Source of the DNA: Ciona savignyi | Lineage: Eukaryota; Chordata; Ascidiacea; Phlebobranchia; Cionidae | DNA: 64,000 nt | Direction: 5' to 3' | NCBI GenBank assembly: GCA_000149265.1 | Contig: CH003403.1 | Coordinates: forward strand, 56,131-120,130 | Part shown: positions 29,801-41,800 of the stretch, in pieces | Layout: every line of letters begins with the position of its first letter | Numbering within the stretch: the stretch's first letter is position 1 | Position numbers and translations under genes: made by a program | The notes under the pieces: model-generated | Database searches by the model: none | Seen by the model: the letters and a program-made list of their open reading frames with translations, nothing else | Told to the model about the DNA's origin: nothing

Positions 29801-32800
29801 GGACCAGGTAGTGCTTTATGTTTTATTGCCTTTACTCAAAACCAATACCGGTACTATTGTTTTATAACAAACAGCAATCTTACGCAATAAACTATAGGTT
29901 CGTCTTATAGCCCTTGTATGAAAAAAGAACTTAAGCAATTTATTGACAGTGGGCCTTATGGTCTGTAAAATACCTATGTTTGCTACTTATATATATAGCT
30001 ATTGAGAATATATATTCGTATAAGTAATAGGCTAGCTACGTTAACTTGACGGTGGTCATAAGGTCTGACGATTGGTTGTGTGAGAACTTGCATTTTTCCA
30101 TTCACGAGAATAAAACACGAGCATTGCCTGAATTCCAGCGGATTCATGAGTTCTACCAAATTAAAGGAACGTCTGAATCATACACAACACACTGCAATAG
30201 CTCCGGTTACCCGATTGTGGGTGTGTTAACGCCCAATGCAAATTCCCCTTCACGGGAATAAAGCTCTAATACCATATGACTTACCAAAAGCTCCTCTTCA
30301 ACAAACGATGTCATACAGTCAAGAGTTGGCTTCCCGTTTACTTTCACCATACCGATGAACGTGATGCCCTGGTCCACTGTGCCACGCAATCTCTTAAGAA
30401 GTTTGGCCACCATAAGAACTGCGTTGTCGAATTTCGTCTGATCCAATTGCTCCGTGCTGTCGATAACGATGAGCAGGTCTATCGCGCACGGCTTTAACGG
30501 GCACTCTGGAATGATATTGGTTGCTTGTAGGATGGTGTGATGTATTTTAGATGAAAATAGGTCATTCACGTTTATCCACGTGAATGGGAAAACGCTAGGG
30601 GTGTTATCACACGGGTAATCATAAAATGGGGTATAAGTAATGGCAAGTATCAGGTTACCTTGCGCTTGCCCTCAGGTTATCGGAGCTATTGCAGTACATA
30701 GGATATGGGTTATACATGTTTTATCCACGTAAATGAGAAAACAAAGGGGGTTTAAACACACGCAATTGCAGGATTAACTCGTTCCCGTCGAGGTGGTCTG
30801 ACGATTTCCCGTGTGATAACTCCTTTGCGTTTTCCATTCACGGAGATAAACATGAATAAATATCCTATTAAAAAAAAATTATATCATATTTAATTATCCT
30901 TTCTTAGCTATTTTGTGTACTCTTTTTTTTCAGTAAAAATAAAACAAGAAATGTACTTATGCATCGTGGCGGTGGCTCTGCCCACTCAGCACCCCCTTTC
31001 TTCAACGGAGTGCTGCATTTCGCCAGCTTGTCTGCAGTGAGGAGAAATCCTTCCTCGCAGCCGAACTCGCAAATCGCATTAAATTGGTTCCCGTCCGGAC
31101 AGTCGAAGTAACCGTTTTCGGGCTTTTTTAGTGGTGGCTGGCAGAGTAGATCTGTGTGGTACAGTTGAAAGGCTGGATGGTTAACATGTACTGAACATAT
31201 ACCAATTTCCTAAAAAACGGACTTAGCATTGAACCCATCGTGGAATCGAAATTGAGCTGTGGTTAAAAAGAAACGAAAAAAATAGAGTAAATCTGTGGGT
31301 GACAGTGTAAGATTGGATAGGAATTAGAAAATCCAGGTGTATTCAAACGAGTGGAGCACTAATACAGGTGGAGCAATAACACAGGTGAAAGCACAAACAT
31401 GTGGAAGACTTACACAGGAAGAGCACTTTTACACAGCTGAAGAACTACTTGTCTACCATACCATGTGGGAGTGACAGTTAGTGTAAGTTTGGATTTAAAT
31501 TCAGAACACCCATGTTTATTTAAACGGGTGGTGCAATTAAGGGTGTTGTAGCATCGCTTAGCTTGGTGGTTTGGTTTGTCGTCTTTCAGCCGAAGGGTTG
31601 CAGGTTCGAAAAACACAAGGTGTGTTACCACAATCGTCAGATCACCTCCTGCCCAATATCGAGTTACTGGAGCTATTGCAGTGTGTTGGGTACGATTTAG
31701 ACGTTCCTTCAATTTAGTAGAATTCATCATTCAACTGAGTTCAGGCAATGTCCATTAAATGCTCTACCCAAGGACACAACCGACCAGCTAGCGACCAGTT
31801 TTTAATCTACAACCTTTCGGTTAAAGGCGTCACACTCACCCACCAAGCTAATTGGTTAAACACAGACAGACTTAAAACACTAGAAATGTTTAGTTTAGTT
31901 TATTTTTTTGCTCCTTCTTTACAATAAAGAAGAATTGAACAATTATTTCAAATTAAGGAGACAGGATAAAACGGCAAAACTACGTTAGTTAAAACACGTC
32001 AGTGAATAGACACATTACAAATTAAGGAAAAAAACGACGTGGCCGTTAAACCTTACATTAATAAAAAATAAATTTTAACATTTAAATTAACGATAAAAAT
32101 TAAAAAAAAAAATTTCAATATTTAAATTAACGATAAAAATTAACAAAAAAAAATTTCAACATATAAATTTAAAAAATAAACATTAAAATTAAAAAAACAA
32201 TTTAAATTAACTAATTAAATGTTAAGCTCACCAGTTGAGCAAGTTGGGATACCATCGCTCCATTTCCCACCTGTGCACGTCACGCTGGCAGCCCCCTCCC
32301 GGAAATAATGCTCCGTGCATTGGAAGACGCACTCGGAACCTGGGTTCAAGCCGTCCGTGCAGTTCACGGAGCCGAATCTAAAGTCTTCGATCTCGTAACA
32401 TGTCGCGACTGGATTGAGTTTTCGTTTTAGATGAAAAATATGAAAATGGTATGTTTCTTAGTGTAGAGCAGTGGTTCCCAACTTGGGGGTCGCGACCCCC
32501 AAAGGGGTCGCAAAGCATGTTAAAGGGGGTCGAGAAGCTGTTGGCAATGTAGGAACAAAGGTGAATGTCAGTAGGACTGGGTACCGGTACGCTAGCAGTA
32601 TTTGCTATCCTGTGTATAACTTTTCATTGAGACATTTCATTCGGATTGCTTGTAGCACAATATTATTGCATCAGTATGCGTCGATTGTGATGTCATAAAC
32701 TATGACCACGTGACTCTTAATGTGCAATAGCTGCAAATTGGAACTTTATTAGGGAAGTAGCCTAGTATATTATACAACAGAAATCAGTCAAGACTCGAAA

Positions 32801-35800
32801 TTGGTAAAACTAGTTAAGGGGAGCATGATACACAACTAGCTGCAGACCTACAAGGTCAACCATCGCACTGATTTGTTAATAAATCCAAGTAAAATATTTT
32901 AGTGCTTACTTTCTAATTTTGCATTTAGGATAGAATATAAGCGTGGGTCACGGAATCTGCGAAAATTTTTAAGGGGGTCACTAAGACAAAAAGGTTGGGA
33001 ACCACTGGTGTAGAGACTGTGATTTGTGCTGTAAATCGGAAAAAAAGTAAACTTTCCCACAGAATAGTCTATATAAATTTGCTGAAAAATATTTGACAAA
33101 GAACGCGTATGAAGCAAAACTTCGAGTCGTCATTGTTTGTTGTGTATTTTCTGTAATTGTTTGGGCGCTGTGGGCTAGGCTATGTTAGGTCCAAAACTGC
33201 ACATCTCTGTTCTGTAAAAAACATTGTTCCTCATTTCCCACGGCCTGGTAATCGTTTTAATCACCGCAACCAGCTTTAATGTTTTTTGACTAATTTTCTC
33301 TTTCCAGAATAACATGTGTTTTTGTACATTTATTCGTCAAAACACCTGTTTTTAGCTAAAAAAACTGAGAAGTAGTCTAATGAAACCAAAGCCAAAATTT
33401 AATTAGTCAAATTTTAGGTGTTTTACTGCGTTCGCACATGATGTCCGACGATTAGTCTGGATGTTTAGTGTGTCGCCTTTTAGCTGAAGGGTTGCAGGTA
33501 CAAAACTGGTCACTAGCTAGTCGGTTGTGCCCTTGGGCAAGACACTTAACAGACAGACAGACATTGCCTTAACTCTAATAGGTTCTACCAAAACGTAATT
33601 AATAGGTGCTACCAAAACGTAGGAACATGTGAATCATACAACAACACACTGCAATAGCTCCTGTAACCCGACGGTTGGCGCAAGGTAATCTGACGATTGC
33701 CCGTGTGAGAACGCTAGTTGCATTTTTCCATTCACAGGAATAAAACACCAATATCTTTTAATTTGTTGAGAATGCTGCTTTGAAGCAATCCTTAAAAAGA
33801 TTAAGTGTTGTCATTTAAAAAACAATAAAGACGGCAAAACAATTGTTGCTAAATCTATAATACCAATTACTTTGAAATAGGTATGGCAATACGTGGCTGC
33901 TAAACAATTAAAAAAAAAACTTTGTTCAAAATTACTAAACTTAAGCCAGAAAAGTTGCGGAAAAGACCTGAAAACAATAATATCCGTACCCACCCACCCC
34001 GTGACCGCCCCCACCTACCTCCACAGGTTGGGGGTGGGAAGGTCCACTCCTCGGCCCCATTTCTATCGAGGCACCTCAGCGTCCGCGCCCCTTTCAACCT
34101 GTACCCCTCGTCGCATTCGAACTTACACGCCATGCCCGCCCCGCGCAGGTACAAACATGAGTGCTTTCCGTTCGGAAAATCGGCGAATGTCTTCGGACAT
34201 TTGGTTCCTGCGTTAATAGGTATGACATAGGATAGGACATTCATGTTTATCCCCGTGAATGGGAAAACCAAGGGGGTTAACACACAGGCAATCGTCAGAT
34301 CATCTCGCGCCCACCGTCGAGTTACCGGAGCTATTGCAGTGTGTTGTGTGTGATGATAGACACGTTCCTTCAATTCGTTAGAACCCATTAATCCACTGGG
34401 TTCAGGCAATGTTCGTAAAGTGCCTTGCCCAAGGACACAACCGACTGGCTAGTGACCAGTTTCGCACCTGCAACCTTTCGATTGAAAGGCGACGCACTTA
34501 ACCGCTAGACCAACGGGCCGGACTAAATTATGTTGTGGAACACACTTCCACAGTTCTAGAGATCTAACTCGCCTGTATATCAAGTTACCTGGACAATCAA
34601 TGCTTCTCAGGGTGTCAGCGACAACAATATATAAATCCATGAACTTTTTTGGCGGTTTCAGATAGAAAGCACGGTTCGCGTTTCCCGAAAATTCAATTAA
34701 ATCATCGTGAGTTGATTCTCCACCACCCACAGAAAGAATGCGAACATCTGGGGGGGTTGGGTTATTTGGTTGGGTATGACAGGGGATGATTTTTAATTCA
34801 ATTTAATTTAATTCAATTCAGTTCAGTCTAATTTATGTTAAAACGAATTAAGGTTTAATAAGCATGGTCAGATTTTTTTACAGTGCACAAAAACCCAAAC
34901 AAGCACAAAAACCCACTCTATCAAGTTAGAAAAAAATAACGTAAAATATGACAATCATGAAAGCACGTTGATTATTAAATTAACTAATTTAATATTGTTA
35001 AATTTAATCGATTTAATACAGATTCAAAATTACATAAGGTTGTGTAGTACAAGGTTTGTACACCTACAATCATGACACTTTGTGTTGGACCAGAAAAACC
35101 ATCTGGTCTTAGAAATAAATATCATAAGAATACCTCCATTTTTCTCATTTTGTAAAACCAAAAAAATTTCAAAATAAATTAAAAAAATCCCAAAAGAAAG
35201 ATACAAAGTTCTTACCAGTTCCATGCACTGTCATTGCATCTGGTATAGAGGACTTGAGACTGCCACTGCTTATGTGTAAGATGACTGGAATAGCTAGAAC
35301 CTGGGTTTTATCTGTCAAAAACCTGCTTCCCATGCCAAGTGCATCGGTGTAGTCCGCACACGCGCTTGGTTTCGTTAGTGTCTTTAAGTCTTTGACGATT
35401 TCTCTTGCCGGTTTCCTTTGGTAGTTTATCAGCGGCTGCAATTTTAAAAATGATTGTTTTTTAAGGTGGGAGGATGGGCTAGTGACGGTGAATTCTCTGG
35501 CAAATAATAATTACAATTGTTATAACACACAGGTGATTGTGTTATGTAGCATCATGCTCAAAGTAGGATATTTATGTTTTAACCCTGCGATTGCGAAATA
35601 TTCATGTTTATCCCTGTGAATGGGAAAACCAAGGCGGTTAACACACGAGCAATCAAATCAGATCACCCCGCGCCCACCGGCGGTTTACTGGAGCTTGTGA
35701 AGCGTTTTGTGTATAATTCACATATTCCTATAATTTGTTAGCCATTAATCTGCTAGGTTCAGGCAATCTCCGTTAAGTGCTATGCCCAATTACACCACCG

Positions 35801-38800
35801 ACAAGCTAGCGACCAGTTTCGTAGTTGCAACCCTTCGGCTGAAAGGCGACGCACTAAACCACCAGTCTTATCTGTTGCTTTTTATGCTTTATGTAAAATA
35901 ACTTTTAAAGGACACGAATGGAGTTGTAATATATTCAAACATCACACAGTTTTGCCAACCTGAAAAACTGTAACTTTGCTTTCCGACCCACAGGATTCAG
36001 TAGTTGCACCAGAGAAAGAAAAACTGAACCGAAACTTCTTTTCAGATAAAGCGTCGCCGAAAACGAGCACAACCTTTTCCACTAACTTCAGGGCATCCGC
36101 ATATTGGTCTTCCGAGAAGGAACCATCCATTAGAACAAGGACGTTAAAAAGAGCCGCCTCACACACTGATGAAATGAAGAATTAATAAATATTTACTCCT
36201 TTCGAATAACTAAGGAGGGTTAGTACTTCGTCTTACAGCCTAAAGGTTGTCGGTTCTAAACCAGTCACTAAATGGTTAAGAGCTTCCCTCGCACACTGAT
36301 GAAATGAAGAAAAAAATAAATATTTACTCCTTTCGAATAGCTAAGGAAGGTAAGTTCTTTATCTTACAGCCTAAAGGTTGTCGGTTCAAAACCAGTTACT
36401 GAATGGTTAAGAGCTTCCCTGCCCAGTGATGAAATGAAGAATCAATAAATATTTACTCCTTTCGAATAGCTAAGGAAGGTAAGTTCTTTATCTTACAGCC
36501 TAAAGGTTGTCGGTTCAAAACCAGTCACTAAATGGTTAAGAGCTTCCCTGCCCAGTGATGAAATGAAGAATCAATAAATATTTACTCCTTTCGAATAGCT
36601 AAGGAAGGTAAGTTCTTTATCTTACAGCCTAAAGGTTATCGGTTCAAAACCAGTTACTGAATGGTTAAGAGCTGCTTCACACACTGATAATAAGATCAGT
36701 AATTTAAGTTATTTTCTCTGGTTGAATGCTTAGTGCAAGGGTGTGCAACTTTTCTAGTCAACGGGCCAGATGTGGGAAAATAAAGTCTTTGGTGGGCCTG
36801 ATTATTACATTAATAGAATTCAATGTCTTAAAGACAGGGTATGTTTAGATACAGTCTGCGGGTCGGTTAAAATCCCTTAACCGGCTGGACCCAGCCCGCA
36901 TTCCGTATGTTGACAATGCCTGGCTTAGTGGGTTGGTGCTTTGCATTTCCACCAAAGTTGTTGACGGTTGTGTAGTTTGTTGTCAATATAAAGATGCAGT
37001 TTTAGTATACCAACCAGTTTTAGTATAATGAATGTACATATTTTATGACTCAGTAATACTATCACCAAGCGAGTTCACAGTAATTAAGGTTGTCGGTTTG
37101 AAACCAGCCACTGGCTCCGTCACGTAGCGGACAACGGCTAAAATCTATGGATGAGTTGTACTTTAGGAACATCCTAATTATCATATACGACAGACTGCAA
37201 TAGTGGTAACCCGACGTTGAGTGGTAATCCGATGATTGCATGTAGTATGCCTCTTCAATTTCCCATTCACAGGAATATCCAATTTCACCCTGACCACAGT
37301 TGCACAATGCAATGTAAATGTATGTCATATTGATATATTAAAAATGTCGCAGCTATGTTCAAATTATTTTACTTACGTTGCTTTTTGCTTCCTTTTCAAG
37401 AGAAACATGCAAAGAAAATAGAAGATTAAATATTGCTTTAATTATGTTAGAAACAGTAGCAAACAAAATATAAAAGTTTGGAAATGCTAAAATTGCCATA
37501 ATTGCCACTTGTTTAATACACCTTCCATCTGTTTAAAAATAAGAGTGTTAATTTATTAATTAATGATAAAGGAGTTAAAGACAATTTTCATAGGATGCTT
37601 TAGTTGTCCAGGTGTACAAGCTGATGTATAGCTCGATAAAAATTGACGTTTTTTAAATAATAATTTAATGGATGCTTCGAATATCAATTAATGAATTTGA
37701 TATTCCACTGGATTAGAACAAAGTATGTAAAAGCTTTACAATCTCATGTATAGCATACTAATACCTCCAGATTCACACTTGTCAGCGTGACTCCATTCTG
37801 CTTGGTCCTCATTTTCCGCCGCGTTGCACGTGAACGTCTCGCTTTTGTCTCCGTCGCACTGCAGCGTGCACACCGACCCGATTTTGTTCGCGTTCGTGCA
37901 CGAAAGGCCCTCGTCAAACAATTTCGACATCTCCGGGTTGCAACCAATGTTATCTGTCGAGGTAAAGCTAAATTTTCTCTTTTTTAGGTGATTGTTTCAT
38001 CCGAACAAAAATGAAGGGATTTTCATGCTTTATCCTCGTGATTTAAAAGCTAAATTTTCCAGCTAAATTTTCCATCTAAATTTTCCAGTACAACTAAATT
38101 TTCCAGCGATTTTTAGATGATTGTTTCATCCAAACAAAAATAAATGGATTTTCATGTTTCATCCCCGTATTTAAAAGCTAAATATTTCAGTTAAATTTTC
38201 CAGTACAGCTAAATTTTTCAGCGTTTTTTTGAGGTGCTTGTTTCATCCAAACACTTTAAGATAAATGGATTTTCATGTTTTATACTTTTATCCCCATGAT
38301 TTGACAATTGTCGGATATTTATCACATCCAACTGTCAGATAACCTTGCGAATACATAAGAATCACTGAGAAATTGTCAGAACCCCAACCTGCTTTAAGGT
38401 TAACAAAGCTATTTCAGTGTTTGTTTATACGAGTCAATTTTAAAACAAATCGTTTAGTTTTAATACAGCCCTAGTAACCTGACTGTGGAGCAGGGTCACC
38501 TAAGAATAACACAGGGAAAAGTATAAGTATCCTAATAGAGGAACATGAAAGAACAAGATGCAAATGATCCACTATATTGCTTTGTTCTATTTTCATTGGG
38601 AGTGTGTAACATGGTGACACAACATGGCCAGTAATATGGACAAGAAAAAATTGACTCCTATGGTAAAACTGTGAATGCGAATTATTAAAACCCTTATATA
38701 CGTTTCTTCCTACATAACCACAAAGAAAAGCAGTGAGAACTGAAATCTAGAAACTGGGCCGTGTTTACAGTGACATGAACATCTACCCTGCAAATGAATC

Positions 38801-41800
38801 AACCCCTCATATTACCTCTGGATACAAGCATGGCTCCGTAAAATAACTGCTGTTGTTGGTCTGCAAATTTTCCCCTTTGCAGTAAGCGCACACAAACTTT
38901 TATACTGTATGTGCGACAAACCATGTAGTGTATTAAATGCGGCAACTGAGTTAGGGGGATACGTAAGAGCAATCCGTTCACTACAGATTTTGTTATCATG
39001 CCTTTTGTTACTATAGTTTGTCTTTCCCACAATTTTGGTCTATATGCAGAACAGACTCTTTAGTAGAACTAAGGTCACAAACAATTGTGTAACGTCCCCT
39101 TAAGACTGTTCCCACTTACCTTCTTTCTCACAAGTAGGAAAGGGCTTATCCCATTCATAGCTGTCCAAGCAAGTAATTGGTGATTTATCATTTAGACTGT
39201 ATCCGTCACCACATTGAAATATGCAGCTGGATTGTACATTTAAGTTGTCGGTGCATTCAAATGTCATTCCTTCCCTTGTGGGCACTTCAGGGCATTGTGT
39301 TGGGACTGGTTAAACAATGGAAGAAATTAAATTTTTTTAGGATAAGATAGGATATTATTTATCCCTGTAGGAAAACCAAGGAGGTTTACACACGTCCAAT
39401 TGTTGGATCATCTTGCGTGCACCCGTCGGGTTACCGGAGCTATTGAAGTGTGTTGTGTATGATAGACATGTTGCTTTAATTTGGTAGAACCCATTAATCC
39501 GCTGAGTTCAGGCCGTTAAGTGCCCTGCCCAAAGACAAAACCGACTAGCTAGCGACCAGTTTTGTACCTTCAAACTTTGACTGAAGGCAAACGCACAAAA
39601 ACCACCAGACTAATCGGTCGGACTAATGGAAATTTTTGAATGGAATGATTAAAAAACAGTAAGAGTAAAACACCCATTTTTTATCTTGTAAATACGACTT
39701 CTCATGGGGTTTTTCTGCACACCTCAGGAAAAGTCTTTTGCAAGTGAATAAAAAATGGAAGAAAAAAGAGAAATTTGAAAAAAATAAAAAATTTTAATTT
39801 ACCCAATGGAATGAACAAAAAAACGATTATAGAATCAAACCACATTTTTATCCCTGTGGGTGGGACAACAACAGATAGGGCTCCATATCACAAGTCTTAT
39901 CACCGAAACCGTGCCCTATTTACCGAAAATGTTGTGTGTTGTATAGTCCGCACTATTTTCGGTTTGCAGTTAAAAGCGCTTTTCTTCAAAGTGTATTGAA
40001 AATGCGTTAACTGAAATAAATGAACAAAATATAAATAATAAGAAAAATAACCAAAGAAAAACAGAAAATATTGAATTGCAGTTAAACAGAAATAACTTAA
40101 ACTAAAAATCCTCCTGGTTTGCAAGCTTAATCCGTTTTCTACAGTCTTTATGACTTAATCCATTAAATAATTTGTTGACACTGTGGTCAAAACAGATTTG
40201 AACATTGAGGGCCCACCACAAAATAAACAAAATAAAGAGAAAAAATATATAAAAAGCAAATGAGAAAAAATACGGATATCATATGAAACACTAATTAACT
40301 AAACAACATAAAATCTCTCAGAATGACAACAGTAATTATTTATAGAATAGAATATATTGGTTTTATTTAAGGGAAATGCAGGGGGCTTTATATCATATAA
40401 AGTGTAGGTATAGCCAGACTTGGTATTAAACCTGACTTAAAAAAAAAAAATGTCATATTTATGGATCAAATTTATAACACTTAAGCCTTGAGGAAAAATG
40501 TGCAGTAAAGTGACCGATGCAAGGGGGAATTAACATTTAGGAAAAGGGATGGCTTGATCATTGTGGACCATAATTTAAAAAAAATAAATATCAAAAAAAA
40601 AATTACAAAAAAAGACAAGCAAATGCAACTAAGCAAAATAAATTAGATACAATACTACAAAAGACCATTCTTACTTACCAGTTTTCTCACAAGTAGGAAA
40701 GTCCTTATCCCACTCATTGGTATCCAAGCAAGTGATAGAAGATTCGTCGCTTAAACTGTACCCGTCGCCGCATTGGAATAAGCACTGTGAACCCACGTTT
40801 GTGCCGTCGATGCAAGTGAATGTCAACTGGTCAGTATCAGGCACTTGTGGGCAGCCGGATTGTTCTGGGTTGAATATCGGGCTTAACATGTTTGTATGAT
40901 AGTAAATTTAAAAAGAAAAAGTAAAATAAAAATATGTTTTCTTCAGAAAAGAGAACCCATCATAAGTTAATACAGTATTGTTGCACTTTATGTCTCACTC
41001 TTCTTTAGGGCTTTAAATCGTCTTAATTAATTTTGTTCACACAGTATTGTTTTTCGCCAAGATTTGGCGGCCGCGACCGCAATATTTATTCATTTATATC
41101 CTTTTTTTAAATGACGTGTTTAAACGACTGTTCATTTTTACCTGTTTCTGTACCATGATTTGCCTTTTTAGCCAATATTTAATACTTGGACAAAATTAAA
41201 TTAACAAAAAAAAGAGTTTTAAACACATTTTCATTGATCTCTCTGATAGTTCATTTTTTGTAAATATTATATTTTGAAGAAATGTAGAATTTAATATTGA
41301 GCAGTAATAAATAAATTAACAGTTTTACACACATTTTAATCCATATACTATTACAGTTGATTTTTTGTAAACATAACTTTAGGAATAACTTTAGGAAATA
41401 AAAAATTATAACTTTAGAAAATAAAAAAAAAACTGCGATTTTTTGTTTTTTTTTTCTAGTTTTTTGACTGATTAGTTCCATCAATTTAAAGCATTAGTTG
41501 AAATAATTTATATACCGGTCACTGGCTAATCGGTTTTGTTTTTACTTTTACTTTTCCTGTGTTAACCCCTTCGGTTTCATTAACGTGTATAAACAAAGAT
41601 CCTAACCAACACATGTAGGGAATTCATGATTCCAAGTTCCACCATCTGTGCAAATGAGTGTCGATTCACCAGATATAACGTAGAACTCTCCGCATTGAAA
41701 TTCACATGATGAGGTCACTTTGTTGGTATCAGTGCATGTGAAAGTCATCTGTTCAATAGTAGGCACCTCTGGACAGCCTGACATTAAAGTATAAGTAAGC

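Noticed and set aside
33893-34230. Plus-strand frames of about 105 residues
   Set aside because: Antisense to the GC-rich CCP exon at 34019-34207.
36168-36688. Possible duplicated exons in the 130-bp repeat
   Set aside because: Only the acceptor edge is copied; no further VWA codons follow in units 2-4.
37744-37947. Arg-rich minus-strand frame RRCRNCLTRAFRARTRTK
   Set aside because: Out-of-frame reading of the GC-rich CCP exon at 37765-37953.
38799-39032. Two overlapping minus-strand frames of about 75 residues
   Set aside because: No CCP cysteine pattern, no phase-compatible splice sites, and they lie within a CCP-gene intron.
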